A stretch of DNA of 64,000 nt from Acidimicrobiaceae bacterium (GTDB taxonomy: Bacteria; Actinomycetota; Acidimicrobiia; Acidimicrobiales; Ilumatobacteraceae): positions 1-64,000 of the forward strand of contig JADKGZ010000007.1 in assembly GCA_016722025.1 (NCBI GenBank), read 5' to 3'. The position numbers were made by a program, and so were the translations under genes. Below are positions 45,097 through 55,322 of the stretch, in pieces. Numbering within the stretch: position 1 is the first letter of the stretch; each line of letters opens with the position of its first letter. The notes beneath the pieces are model-generated. The model was not told the origin of the DNA. It was given only the letters and a program-made list of their open reading frames with translations, and did not search any database.

Positions 45097-47895
45097 CGTG
45101 GGTCTCCGCGGAAGGCGGCTCGCAGCGCATCGACGGGCGTGTCGCTGCCCGCCAGGCGCAGCAGCGGCTCGGCGGTGACGGTGCCCAGCACGGTTGCGGG
45201 CTCGCCGAGGCCGGCGAGGAACCACTGCACGTCGTCGGGTGCCACTTCGCACACGAAGCGACCGTTCGATCCGCTGAACAAGCGAAGTCGTCGTGTCGGG
45301 GTGGGGCAGTGCGACGATGTCGGCATCCAACCGCCCGCCGATGCACATCTCGGCGAGTGCCACCGCCAGGCCGCCTTCGCTGAGGTCGTGACAGCTGCGC
45401 ACGCGACCGGTTCGCAACAGGCGGTGCAACGCGCGATAGCGGCTCGGTGCGTGTGGGTCGGGTGCGGGCACCATGCCGCGAGCACCGTCGCCGAAGGAGA
45501 GCGTGCCGTCGACCATGAAGAAGTGGCTGCCGCCGAACTCGGTACGAGTGCTGCCGACGAGCACCAGCACACTGCCCGCCTGTTTGAGATCTGGAGTGAC
45601 GGCCAGGTCGGGGTTGGGGTGATGGGCGATGGCCGTGATGACCAAGGTCGGGGGTACGGCGTGCCGGGCGCCGTCGCTGCCCAGGTACTCGTTGTTCAGC
45701 GAGTCCTTGCCGCTGACGAACGGTGCCCGGTGGGCAGTGGCTGCGGCGCAGCAGCCCTGCACCGCAGCGACCAGCTCACCGAGCGTGGACGGGCGGCGAG
45801 GGTCGCCCCAGCTGAAGTTGTCGAGCAACGCCACCGAGCTGGGGTCGGCGCCGACGGCGACGACGTTGCGGATGGCCTCGTCGACGACGGCGTGCGCCAT
45901 GTGCTCGGGATCGGTGATGCCGAACCACGGGTTGACCCCGATGCCGATGGCCAGCCCGTGCGAGTGCGCAGGCTCGGCCAGCACCACGCCATCGGCGTGA
46001 CTGTCGTGCCCTTCGCCGACGAGCGGGCGGACCACCGTCGCGCCACGGATCTCGTGGTCGTAGCGACGGATGATGTGCTCCTTGGACGCGATGTTGGGGT
46101 GCGCGAGCAGCGCCAGCAGAGTGGCGGCGGGGTCGGCGCAGTCGGGTGCCGCTGCCGGGTCGCGCACTGGTGCTGGCATCACGGCGTTCATCGTGCGCTG
46201 AGGGCGGCCGTCGTGCAGGAAGTGGGTGTCGAGTTCGAGCACCGTGAGATCCCCGGCGCGCACGCGCAGCCAGCCGTCGCCGGTGAAGGCACCGAGCGAG
46301 ACGGCTTCGACACCGTGGCGAGTGCACAGGTCGACCACCGCTGACAGGTGCATCGGCGGTACTGCGAACACCATGCGCTCTTGTGCCTCACTGAGCCACA
46401 CCTCCCACGGCCGCAGGCCCGGGTACTTCAGCGGGGCCAGGGCCACATCCACGTCGGCACCCACGCCCTCGGCCATCTCACCGACCGCACTGGAGAGGCC
46501 CCCGGCGCCACAGTCGGTGACGGCCGTGTAGAGGCCGATGCACTCGCGCATCACATCGATGAGCAGCTTCTCGGTGATGGGGTCGCCGATCTGCACGCTG
46601 GCGCCGGCGACGTCGCCGGTGGTGGCATCCATGGTGGCGCTGCTGAACGTGGCCCCGCGCAAGCCGTCGCGGCCGGTTCGGCCACCCATCACCACCACCA
46701 GGTCGCCCGGCTGGGGGCCGGGCAGCTGCCACGCACCCTCGTGGGCCACGCCGATGCAGCCGGCATACACCAGTGGGTTGGCGAGGTAGCCGGGGTCGTA
46801 CAGCACAGCGCCCGCCACGGTGGGGAGGCCGATCTTGTTGCCGTAGTCGGCCACGCCCGCCACCACGCCACTCTCGATCAGGCGCGGGTGCAGCACGCCG
46901 TCGGGCAGCTGGTCGGCCGGGAAGTCGGTGGGGCCGAAGCAGAGGATGTCGGTGATGGCAATGGGGTGGTGGGCGGCGCCCATCACGTCGCGGATCACGC
47001 CACCGACACCGGTGTTCGAACCACCGAACGGCTCGATCGCCGACGGGTGGTTGTGCGTCTCTGCCTTCACCGCCACGGTGACGCCCGGGGTGTAGCCGAG
47101 GATGCCTGCGTTGCCGACGAACGAACTCCGCACGAACGGTGCATCGATGGCGTCGGTGCACCCACGCAGCTGCCGCATCAGCGGCTCGACCTCGCTGCCG
47201 TCGGCGAGTGTGATGCGCGCTCGAAACGTCTTGTGGGCGCAGTGCTCGCTCCACGTCTGGGCCAACGTCTCCAGCTCCACGTCGGTCGGCTCGCGCCCGA
47301 CGCCACGGAAGTGCTGCACGATGGCGTGCAGCTCGGCCAGATCGAGCGAGAGGCCGCGTTCCTTGTTGAGCGACTGCAGCGCTGCGTCGGTGAGATCGCG
47401 GATCGCGACGTGGTCGACGGTGTGCTCGGCGACCGCGGTCGCATCGATGAACGACGGTGCCAGTGGCGCTGGCGCCCATCGCTCGATCACCTGATTGGCC
47501 AGCAGCCGGCGAGCCAGCGTCGCAGTGGTCTCCGGGAGGAGCTCGCCGGCGAGGTGGAAGTGCTTGCCCGTTGCCACTTCCATTCCCGGCACACCGACCG
47601 TGTGTGCCGCCAGGGCCACCGCGATGGCAACAGGATCGGTGACGCCCGGCAGCAGTTCGGTCTCGATGCCGGCCTTCGGTGCGGTCCAGGAACCCGTCTG
47701 CAGCAACGGATCGACCAGGACGGCTTCCAAAGCCTTCTTCTGCGTGGCGCTGAGCGTGCCGGCGAACCACACGACGTCGGCAACATCGATGGCGGTGACG
47801 TCGGTGAGCCCGAGGGCGTGGGCATCGGCCAGCAGCCCGGCGCAGCGCGGATCTGGGCTACTGGTGCGAATGGTGAGACGCGCTCCGGTGGCCAC
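45093..47895 (-). CDS. purL: FGAM synthase, fused PurS-PurL type (one frameshift)
   Basis: ATP-dependent amidation of FGAR to FGAM, working with PurQ. The N-terminal region (TIRTSSPDPRCAGLLADAHA onward) looks like a PurS-type domain and is followed by a linker and the PurL body: TWSEHCAHKTFRARI, VKAETHNHPSAIEPFGGSNT, TDCGAGGLSSAVGEMAEG, SGKDSLNNEY and CHDLSEGGLAVALAEM. Near 45285 the frame changes; the true C-terminus LFSGSNGRFVCEVAPDDV to FRGDPR is in another frame and ends at 45093. GTG at 47895 is chosen because TAGGTT is seven bases upstream; the in-frame extension to 47964 looks non-family. Confidence 0.92.
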
Positions 47896-47902
47896 CGCGA
47901 AG

Positions 47903-47908
47903 AACCTA
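47903..47908 (-). promoter_or_regulatory. -10-like element of the purine operon (TAGGTT)
   Basis: Seven bases before the purSL GTG on the minus strand. No clear -35 was found. It defines the likely start of a leaderless purSL-purQ-purC-purF transcript. Confidence 0.4.
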
Positions 47909-48106
47909 CGGGCCCGGGCACGGGCGATCCTTCGGTCGCGAACGAAAAGTAAGCAGTAGGACACACCCGTCGATGTGTTCTTTGCCGCTGAGCAGTTTCA
48001 CCTCGACGTGCAGCGTCGATGCCGAACGGTGCCCTTCGCCGGTCGAGCGCGTTCGTCACCTGGCCGGGTGACACCGCGCATCGCTCGCCCGATAGCGTCG
48101 CACGTC

Positions 48107-48778
48107 GTGACCCGACTCGTGCTCGTCCGCCATGGTGAATCGATCGTCACGGTGAACCGTGTGATCGGGGGTCCGCGCACGTGCTCGGGCTTGTCGCCGT
48201 TGGGTCGTGAGCAGGCCGATCGGTTGCGGGCCCGGTGGGTGGCGAACCCCGAGTTCGAGGCCGATGTGCTGCTGGCCAGCCAGTATCCGCGGGCGATCGA
48301 GACGGCCGAGATCGTGGCATCCTCGCTGGGTGGCCTCGCGGTGTCCATCGACGACGGCTTCGGCGAGCACGACCCCGGCCCGGAGTGCGACGGCCTGTCG
48401 TACAAGGAGTACATGGAGCGCTACGACATCGGCCCCGAAGCCTGGGACAGTGGCGACCCGTTCGCCACCACCTTCCCCGGCGGCGAGACGGTGGCTTCCT
48501 TTCAGTTCCGGGTCGGCTCCGCCGTGCGGCGCACGCTCGACCATCATGCGGGCAAGACCGTCGTCGTTGCGTGCCACGGCGGCGTCGTCGACGCGGTGCT
48601 GCGCCTGGCCTTGCGGGCGCCCGGCATGGGCTCGTTCCAGATCCACACCCTCAACACGTCCATCACCGAGCTGCAGCTGGTGAAACCCAACGTGTGGCGC
48701 CTGAACCGCTACAACGACACCGCGCATCTCGCCGGGCTGCCGGCCAACACCAACCCTCCTTCCGCAGTCGGGGCCTGA
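48107..48778 (+). CDS. Histidine phosphatase (phosphoglycerate mutase-like)
   Basis: A 223-residue histidine phosphatase of the branch-1 type. The catalytic RHG motif is LVLVRHGESIVTVNR at the N-terminus and the second His is in VVVACHGGVVDAVL. GTG at 48107 is preferred, with TAGCGT eight bases upstream; longer frames add residues with no family likeness. Substrate is unknown; members act on sugar phosphates, nucleotides or proteins. It overlaps nothing and is followed five bases later by the GMC gene. Confidence 0.88.
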   Translation: MTRLVLVRHGESIVTVNRVIGGPRTCSGLSPLGREQADRLRARWVANPEFEADVLLASQYPRAIETAEIVASSLGGLAVSIDDGFGEHDPGPECDGLSYKEYMERYDIGPEAWDSGDPFATTFPGGETVASFQFRVGSAVRRTLDHHAGKTVVVACHGGVVDAVLRLALRAPGMGSFQIHTLNTSITELQLVKPNVWRLNRYNDTAHLAGLPANTNPPSAVGA

Positions 48779-48783
48779 GCCCG

Positions 48784-50133
48784 GTGGTGCGTCGCGCCGA
48801 AGTGGTGGTGGTCGGCGCCGGTTCGGCCGGAGCTGCGCTCGCCGCACGGCTCAGCGAGCGGCCCACACGCACAGTGCTGCTGCTGGAGGCCGGGCCCGAT
48901 CACGACAGTGCGGGCACGCCGGCCGCTGTCAGCGGCCCGTCGTTCGTCGCGGCAATGGCCGAGCCCGGTCGCATCTGGCCGCGGCTGATGGCCAGTCGTA
49001 CCGCCGAACAAGGCCAACGGTTGTATGCGCGCGGTCGCGGAGTCGGCGGGTCGTCAGCAGTCAATGCGATGGTCGCGCTGGCGGGTGAGCCCGGCGACTA
49101 CGACGAGTGGGAGCGCGACTTCGGGTGCGCCGGCTGGGGCTGGGCGTCGGTGGCCCCGTGGTTCGCGCGGCTGCCGATCCCGCTGCGCCCGGCGATGCCG
49201 CACGAGATGGGGGTGGTGGCGCAGGCGATGCTGTCGGCCGAACCGACCGCCGAGCATGCGAACCTCACCCGCACCGCCGATGGTCGCCGAGCATCGGTGA
49301 ACGACGTGTACCTCGAGCCGGCCAGGGCCCGGGCGAACCTGCAGGTGCGTGGCGACGCACTCGTCGATCGTGTGCTGCTCGACGGCCGGCGAGCCGTGGG
49401 CGTGGCGCTGGCCGACGGCACCGAGATCGACGCAACCACAGTGGTCGTCTGCGGCGGCGCCATCCACTCGCCGGCAATCCTGTTGCGCAGCGGCATCGAT
49501 CGCGCCGGGGTGGGTCGGGGGCTGCAAGACCACCCGTCCTTCCCGCTCGCCCTCCGGCTGCACGAGGAGGTGGTGGATGCGCAGTCGCGGGTGGCGGTCT
49601 CGGCCTTGCTCCGCGCCACGCACCTCGAGCATCACGACCTGCAGTTGCTGGCGATGGACGTGCTCGACCCGGCCCTGCCGTCGTTGGCGCTGCTGATGGG
49701 AGCGGTCATGCGAGTGCACTCGCGGGGTTCGGTGCGGCTCGCCGCCGCCGATCCGACCGTCGACCCGATCGTCGAGTTCGCGATGTTGAGCGATGAGCGC
49801 GACCTGGTCGCATTGCGCGCTGCTGCCACGCTCACCGAGCGCGTCGCGCTCAGCTCGGCGATGCGGGCGGTGGCCGCGCCCGAGGCGTACGACCTCTCCG
49901 ACCAGGGGCTCCGCTCGGCGGTGGGCGACTACGTGCACGCGGTGGGTACGTGCCGCATGGGGGTCGCCGACGACCCCCATGCCGTGGTCGATGCGCGGTG
50001 CAGGGTGGTCGGCTACGACGGCTTGCTGGTGTGCGACGCGTCGGTGATGCCAACCGTTCCGCGAGCCAACACCCACCTTCCCACGGTGATGATCGCCGAG
50101 CGAGTCGCTGCCATGTTCGACGCCGCCGGCTGA
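48784..50133 (+). CDS. GMC-family FAD oxidoreductase
   Basis: Flavoprotein of 449 residues in the glucose-methanol-choline group. The Rossmann motif VVVVGAGSAGAALAARLSE is at the N-terminus; GRGVGGSSAVNAMVAL is the family FAD signature. Near the end VHAVGTCRMG and DASVMPTVPRANTHLPTVMI carry the catalytic His and Asn positions. It is shorter than choline dehydrogenase. The oxidised alcohol cannot be predicted. Confidence 0.88.
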   Translation: MVRRAEVVVVGAGSAGAALAARLSERPTRTVLLLEAGPDHDSAGTPAAVSGPSFVAAMAEPGRIWPRLMASRTAEQGQRLYARGRGVGGSSAVNAMVALAGEPGDYDEWERDFGCAGWGWASVAPWFARLPIPLRPAMPHEMGVVAQAMLSAEPTAEHANLTRTADGRRASVNDVYLEPARARANLQVRGDALVDRVLLDGRRAVGVALADGTEIDATTVVVCGGAIHSPAILLRSGIDRAGVGRGLQDHPSFPLALRLHEEVVDAQSRVAVSALLRATHLEHHDLQLLAMDVLDPALPSLALLMGAVMRVHSRGSVRLAAADPTVDPIVEFAMLSDERDLVALRAAATLTERVALSSAMRAVAAPEAYDLSDQGLRSAVGDYVHAVGTCRMGVADDPHAVVDARCRVVGYDGLLVCDASVMPTVPRANTHLPTVMIAERVAAMFDAAG

Positions 50134-50181
50134 AGCCGACCAGCGCCGTCGGAAGCGAACCAGCGTCGGCCGCCGCTGGCG

Positions 50182-51057
50182 TCAGCGAGCGTGTTCGGTG
50201 AGCGGGAAGATGGTCGGCCACTCGGCCGCATCGGTGAGCAGCGCCTCGCGCTCGCCGACGGACAGGGGCTCGTAGGAGGCTGCCGCCGCCAGCTGCATTG
50301 GCAGCACGTCGACATCGCCCGTGGTGCAGAACGCGTGCACCCCCGGCGTACCGAGCGTGAACCGCACCCCGCGGGCGACCGACTCTGGGTCGGTGAACGG
50401 TTCGTACCACGTGGTGGAGGTCTTCTCGCGCGTGCCCCACGGCTGGTGTGCGCCGGCCTTGATGGCCATCACTGCCAGATCGCGCCGAGCCGCCTCCGCG
50501 AGCAGGGCTGCCAGATCGGCTGCGTACTGGGCGTTGACCAGAGCGCCCGGGTAGACCGGCAGCATCACGCTGTCGAGGTCGAAGCGACGCACTGCCGCCA
50601 GCTGGGCGGCGGCGGTGCCGAAGTCGTGGCCGGTGATGCCGACGAAGCGCGTGAGGCCCTCGTCGCGGGCACGCAGAATGGCCTCGATGGCTGGGCTCCG
50701 ACGATCGAGCTCGGCCATGTCGGTGACGCCGTGAGCCTGGTACAGGTCGAACGAGTCGCAGCCGAGTCGCTGCAGCGACGTCTCGAGCTGTGCGCGCAGG
50801 CCATCGGGGTTGGTGCGATTCGACTTCTCGCCGATGAACAGCCGGGCCCTCACGGCAGGGACGAGCGGGCCCACCACCAGCTCGGCATGGCCGTAAGACG
50901 GCGCGATGTCGAGATGGTTGACGCCCGCATCGAGCGCCAGCTGGAAGCTGCGTTCGGTGACCTCGGGGGTGGTGCCCCAGAAGGCGGCGCCGCCGAGGAT
51001 GGCGAGTGACGACTGGTGGCCGGTACGGCCGAGGCGGCGAGTGGCGAGCAGGCTCAT
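50182..51057 (-). CDS. Aldo/keto reductase
   Basis: NAD(P)H-dependent carbonyl reductase of 291 residues. The catalytic tetrad appears as Asp in VNHLDIAPSYGHAE, Tyr in the same block, Lys in FIGEKSN and His in DLYQAHGV. ATG at 51057 has TACAGT six bases upstream and replaces a longer in-frame start. It diverges from the MBL hydrolase with 64 bases between the two start codons. Confidence 0.88.
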   Translation of the reverse strand: MSLLATRRLGRTGHQSSLAILGGAAFWGTTPEVTERSFQLALDAGVNHLDIAPSYGHAELVVGPLVPAVRARLFIGEKSNRTNPDGLRAQLETSLQRLGCDSFDLYQAHGVTDMAELDRRSPAIEAILRARDEGLTRFVGITGHDFGTAAAQLAAVRRFDLDSVMLPVYPGALVNAQYAADLAALLAEAARRDLAVMAIKAGAHQPWGTREKTSTTWYEPFTDPESVARGVRFTLGTPGVHAFCTTGDVDVLPMQLAAAASYEPLSVGEREALLTDAAEWPTIFPLTEHAR

Positions 51058-51121
51058 GCAGTCACTGTATGCCCGCTGCCCGCTCGCACGACGTGGTGTG
51101 CCTGCGTGATAGGAACGCGTC

Positions 51122-52075
51122 ATGCCGCGCGACACTCGACTCCACGAACTCGGCGATGCCTGCTTCGCTTACCTCCAGTCGGATGGCAGTTGGGGTTGGA
51201 GCAACGCCGGCCTGGTGGTGGGTGACGGCGCATCACTGCTGGTCGACACGCTGTTCGACCTGAAGCTCACCCAGCAGATGCTCGACTCGATGGCTGCGCT
51301 CACCGCAGCTGCGCCGATCGCCACCTTGCTCAACACCCATGCCAATGGCGATCACTGCTACGGCAACCAACTGCTCGAGGCGGCGGAGATCGTCGCGTCC
51401 GAGGCGACGGCTCACGAGATGACCGAGGTGCCGCCGTCGATGCTGCACGCGCTGAACTCGGCGCCCGGCGAGGTCGGTGCGCTGTTCCGTCACTTCTTCG
51501 GCGCGTTCGACTTCGACGGCATCGACGTGCGCATGCCCACCCGGACGTTCCGTGGCCGGTTGGAGGTGGAGGTCGGTGGCCGTGTGGTCGAGCTGATCGA
51601 GGTCGGGCCGGCGCACACGCGCGGCGACACCATCGCCTACGTTCCCGACGCGAAGACGGTGTACACCGGCGACATCCTGTTCGTCGGCGGCACACCCATC
51701 GTGTGGGCCGGCCCGCTGTCGAACTGGGTGGCCGCATGCGACCTGATGCTGGGCATGGACATCGACACGGTGGTGCCCGGCCACGGGCCGCTCACCGACA
51801 AGGCCGGCATTGCGACGGTGCGCGACTACTTGGCGTTCGTCGACGAGGCCGCTGCACAGCGCCACGCCGCCGGGCTCGACGCGTGGGACGCTGCTCGCGA
51901 CATCGCGCGCGAGATCGGCGCCCGCGAGCAGTTCAGTGGCCTCAGTGAGTTCGGGCGCATCTCGGTCAACGTCGACACCGCGTATCGCTCGTTCGACCCC
52001 ACCTACGTGGCGCCCAACGTCATCGAGCAGTTCCGTCGCATGGCCGAGATGGAGGGCTTCGTCGCCGCGCCGTGA
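51122..52075 (+). CDS. Metallo-beta-lactamase-fold hydrolase
   Basis: A 317-residue MBL-fold protein. The metal motif is THANGDHCYGN, in which Asn takes the place of the second His of HxHxDH, as in some lactonase/sulfatase-like members. Further ligands are GPAHTRGD, YTGDILF and PGHG. The C-terminal 90 residues form extra helices (DYLAFVDEAAAQRHAAG). Substrate unknown. GATAGGAA lies just upstream of the ATG. Confidence 0.87.
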   Translation: MPRDTRLHELGDACFAYLQSDGSWGWSNAGLVVGDGASLLVDTLFDLKLTQQMLDSMAALTAAAPIATLLNTHANGDHCYGNQLLEAAEIVASEATAHEMTEVPPSMLHALNSAPGEVGALFRHFFGAFDFDGIDVRMPTRTFRGRLEVEVGGRVVELIEVGPAHTRGDTIAYVPDAKTVYTGDILFVGGTPIVWAGPLSNWVAACDLMLGMDIDTVVPGHGPLTDKAGIATVRDYLAFVDEAAAQRHAAGLDAWDAARDIAREIGAREQFSGLSEFGRISVNVDTAYRSFDPTYVAPNVIEQFRRMAEMEGFVAAP

Positions 52076-52120
52076 CGAGCCCGGCTCTTCAGGGGCCCCG
52101 TCGTTCAGGTGGCCAGTCGT

Positions 52121-52894
52121 TCAGGAGGCCTGGGGGTCGTAGCGTTCGACGGCCTTCAGCTTCGACGGCTGCTTGGTGCCGCTGCGGTCACGGATGCTCT
52201 TGCGCACGGCGAACACCCAGCCCACGCCCACACTGATGCTGAAGATGCACCACTGGACGGCGTAGCTGAGGTGCGGGCCCTCGCTCAGCTCCGGGAAGGC
52301 CACCGCGCTCACCGAGCTCGGTTCCGCTGGTCGTGACTCGAGCAGCTCCAGGTACATCGGCGCCAGCGGCTGCTCGAACTGCTGGCCCAGGGCAACGAGA
52401 TCGACGCGTCGGATCTCGGAGAGCGGCTTGGTGCCGTCGTCGGCCGGCTGGCCCGTGCCGGCCGATTGGCCGGCCTTCAGCCGGGCGAGCACCTGCACCT
52501 CGCCGGGTGGAGGTGCCGGCAGGGGAGTGCCGGTGGGCACGAACCCTCGGTTGACCATGACCAGCGTGCCATCGGCGAGCTGCAGCGCATTCACCACGTC
52601 GCGACCGGTGGTGCCCTCCTGGGTGACGTTGACGACCTCGAACTGGGGTTCGCGGAGGTAGCTGCCGGTGGCTTCCACCCGGCGGTAGATGAGGTCGTCG
52701 GCATCGCCCTGCAACAACGCGCCGTCGAGCGGCACGACATCGGCGTCGGTGTGCGAGGTGACCCGATCGTTGAACGTCTGCTTCTCGTCGAGGCGTCGCA
52801 GCTGCCAGAACGCGAGGTTGATCATCACCACGATCGCCGTGAGGCAGAGCAGGTGGAAGCCGATCCACTTGGGCTTCAACAGGAACGTGTACAT
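52121..52894 (-). CDS. SURF1-family cytochrome oxidase assembly protein
   Basis: Membrane protein of 257 residues with two helices, one at each end: WIGFHLLCLTAIVVMINLAF near the N-terminus and VQWCIFSISVGVGWVFAVRK near the C-terminus. The intervening periplasmic domain has the SURF1 features YRRVEATGSYL, VVNALQLADGTLVMVNRGFV and LPAPPPGEVQV. It helps build haem a-copper oxidase. ATG at 52894 is chosen because TACCGT sits nine bases upstream. Confidence 0.9.
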   Translation of the reverse strand: MYTFLLKPKWIGFHLLCLTAIVVMINLAFWQLRRLDEKQTFNDRVTSHTDADVVPLDGALLQGDADDLIYRRVEATGSYLREPQFEVVNVTQEGTTGRDVVNALQLADGTLVMVNRGFVPTGTPLPAPPPGEVQVLARLKAGQSAGTGQPADDGTKPLSEIRRVDLVALGQQFEQPLAPMYLELLESRPAEPSSVSAVAFPELSEGPHLSYAVQWCIFSISVGVGWVFAVRKSIRDRSGTKQPSKLKAVERYDPQAS

Positions 52895-52913
52895 GCCCGG
52901 TGGACGGTAGCGG

Positions 52914-53741
52914 CTACGTGCGATCCCACAACATCGCGCCGTGCTGGCGCGAATCGAGCAAGCGCTGCTCGGGCGATTGCCGGTCGATGTGCCCGATGAG
53001 ACCCTTGTACACGCCGAACCCGCACAGCTCGCGCAGCTCGGGCGAGAAGCCGCCAACCGTGGCCAACGGTATGCCCAACTGCTGGTTCTCCTGCTGGCGG
53101 ATGAAGCCGGCGCAGTAGTTCATCGCCAGCCCGCGGCGGCGGTGATCGGTGACGTTGGCGCCGCCGCCGTGCCACAGGCCACCATCCCAGACGAGGATGC
53201 TGCCGCGCGGCATCTCGGCGCAGATCGTGTCGTAGTGCTGCCCGTAGGCGGGGGAGTGATCGGCGAGGTGGCTGCCGGGGATGATGCGAGTGGCGCCGTT
53301 GGCCTCGGTGAAGTCGGTGACGGCCCACATGCTGTTGGCGGTGACGGCCTTGTGCGGCTTGGGAATGGGGATCACCTGGTCGTCGGCATGGATGGGCTGG
53401 GCGATCTCGCCGGGGTGGATGGTGATGGCCGACAGGCTGCTGACCAGGCAGCCACTGCCCAGCAGATGATGCATCAGAGGCAGCACGATGGGGTGCACGG
53501 GCACCTGCGAGTAGAGCTCGCCCAATGCGAGCAGGTTGTACACGCGAGTGGTGGCGTGGCCCTCGAACCCGTTACCGCCGAAGCCGATTCCCAGCTGCTG
53601 CTCCAGCCGGTCGATGTCGGCGTGCAGCGCGTGGGCCAGGTCGGCGTCGAACGCGTCGCGCACGATCGTGTAGCCCTCGCGGGCCAGCTGCTCGGCGTGG
53701 TGGGCCAGTGTCGCAGTCAGCTCGTCGCTCACGTCGCCCAC
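52914..53741 (-). CDS. Phytanoyl-CoA dioxygenase (PhyH)-family protein
   Basis: Fe(II)/2-oxoglutarate oxygenase fold of 275 residues. The iron triad is IHADDQ (HxD) and a distal His in LWDGGLWHGGGAN-like context; RIIPGSHLADH precedes it and RRGLAMNYCAGFIRQQENQ contains the 2OG-binding Arg. GTG at 53741 is the frame start; a GTG at 53732 preceded by CACAGT is an alternative. The hydroxylated substrate is unknown. It diverges from the kinase-like gene at 53781. Confidence 0.85.
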   Translation of the reverse strand: MGDVSDELTATLAHHAEQLAREGYTIVRDAFDADLAHALHADIDRLEQQLGIGFGGNGFEGHATTRVYNLLALGELYSQVPVHPIVLPLMHHLLGSGCLVSSLSAITIHPGEIAQPIHADDQVIPIPKPHKAVTANSMWAVTDFTEANGATRIIPGSHLADHSPAYGQHYDTICAEMPRGSILVWDGGLWHGGGANVTDHRRRGLAMNYCAGFIRQQENQQLGIPLATVGGFSPELRELCGFGVYKGLIGHIDRQSPEQRLLDSRQHGAMLWDRT

Positions 53742-53780
53742 TGTGCCAGACGGCGTGGCGTACGGCTACGGTCGAACGCG

Positions 53781-54816
53781 ATGGCACCAGAAGAGATCAC
53801 CTCCGAATGGCTCAGCACCGTGCTCGGTGCCGACGTGACGATCACCGGCGATCGCCGCATCGGCGACGGGCTGGTCGGCATGAACGTGCGCTACGAGCTG
53901 GCGGTGCCGGCGGGCAGCGACCTGCCCACTTCGATCATCGCCAAGCTGCCCTCGCCCGATCCCACCAGTCGCGCCACCGGCGTTTCGCTGCGCAACTACG
54001 AGCGGGAGGTGAAGTTCTACGCGCAGATCGCGCCGACGGTCGACATCCGGGTCGCGCGGTGCTTCCACGGCGAGTGGCACGAAGCCGATGGCGACTTCGT
54101 GCTGCTGCTGGAAGACCTCTCCCCGGCCGAGCAGGGCAACCAGATCACCGGCTGCACGGCTGAGATGGCCGGAGCGTTCCGTGCTCGAGCTCGCTCGCCT
54201 GCACGGCCCGCGTTGGGCCGACCCGTCACTGGCCGAGATCGAGTTCCTGCAACGACGGGGCGCCGACGATGCCGCCGGGCTGCAGATGCTGTGGACGATG
54301 TTCCTGCCCGGCTTCCTGGCCACCTTTGCGAAGTACCTCGACACCGAGGGCGTCGCGCTCATCGAGCGCTTCGGTGCGTTGATCCCTTCATGGATCGAGG
54401 GTCGCACGCTGCCCGACACGGTGACCCACGGCGACTATCGGCTCGACAACCTGATGTTCGCGTCCGAGCGGGGTGGCTACCCGCTGGCCACGGTCGACTG
54501 GCAGACGCCGGGGCACGGCAGTCCCAGCGCAGATGTCAGCTACTTCCTGGGCGCGGGGCCGCTGCCCGAGGTTCGTCGGCAGATCGAGCGTCCATTGGTC
54601 GAGCGGTACTGCGCGGCACTGGGCGAGTACGGCGTGAGCCTCGACGGCGACGAGTTCTGGCGCCAGTACTGCCGCGACGCATACGCCGGCATCGTCATGT
54701 CGGTGGTGGCGTCGCAGATCGTCGGCAGCAGCGATCGCAGCGAGGCGATGTTCGCCGCCATGGCCACTCGCCATACGCAGCATGCGTTGGATGTGGGTGC
54801 CGAAGGGTTGCTCTGA
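53781..54816 (+). CDS. Aminoglycoside phosphotransferase-like kinase (one frameshift)
   Basis: Protein-kinase-fold small-molecule kinase of the APH/EcKinase group, about 345 residues when joined. The N-lobe reads SIIAKLPSPDPTSRATG with a later ERE-type Glu. The C-lobe holds the catalytic loop VTHGDYRLDNLMF and the metal Asp in LATVDWQTPGHG. The frame changes near 54165-54180, between TAEMA and VLELARLHGPRWADP. TACGGT is eight bases before the ATG. The gene after it starts within two bases, so the two are co-transcribed. Drug resistance should not be assumed; most relatives are not resistance genes. Confidence 0.85.
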
Positions 54817-54817
54817 G

Positions 54818-55297
54818 ATGGAGCTTCCCGACTTCCACATCCCGCACGCGGAGAAGATCGAGTGGATGATCGACACGCACGGCTGGGCCACCGAACCGGT
54901 CGCCGCCCGCACCGACCTCCAGCCACCCCGCGCCGGCTACGTCTACACGATCGGCTACCCCGAGGCGTTCGGCTTCCCCGAAGTCGTCGTCTTCGGCCTC
55001 ACGCCGTCTGCGGCCAACGGGCTGTTCGACATGATCGCCGACATGTTGCGCGGCGGCACCGAGATACCCATCGGTGTGGAACTGACCGGTCTGTTCGACA
55101 ACGACCTGCGCTGCGTGTTCGCGCCGATCGCAGCAGCGACGGCGCGCGAGCTGCTGGGCACCGCCGTCGCGTGGCGGCGAGGGGCGCCGTTCGATGCGGT
55201 GCAACTGCTGTGGCCGGATCGCAACGGCTTCCTCCCCACCGAGGTGGGCTTCGACCAGCGGATGGTGCGGGCCCAACCCGTCGTCGCGGTGCACTGA
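54818..55297 (+). CDS. DUF4262-like protein
   Basis: A 159-residue soluble protein. It contains GYVYTIGYPEAFGFPEVVVF, FLPTEVGFDQRMVRAQPVVA and an alpha/beta layout typical of the DUF4262 family, whose role is unknown. Its ATG is one base after the kinase-like stop, suggesting translational coupling and a related job. Confidence 0.72.
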   Translation: MELPDFHIPHAEKIEWMIDTHGWATEPVAARTDLQPPRAGYVYTIGYPEAFGFPEVVVFGLTPSAANGLFDMIADMLRGGTEIPIGVELTGLFDNDLRCVFAPIAAATARELLGTAVAWRRGAPFDAVQLLWPDRNGFLPTEVGFDQRMVRAQPVVAVH

Positions 55298-55322
55298 CCG
55301 GGTGGATCGCTGCCGCGGAGCG

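Noticed and set aside
44362..47964. Apparent PurL-PurQ fusion of 1200 residues
   Set aside because: The long frame exists only because of a frameshift near 45285. In the correct frame purL stops at 45093 and overlaps the purQ ATG as ATGA, so they are two genes.
53781..54816. Antibiotic resistance phosphotransferase
   Set aside because: The kinase fold is clear, but nothing shows aminoglycoside specificity; most relatives are metabolic enzymes of other function.
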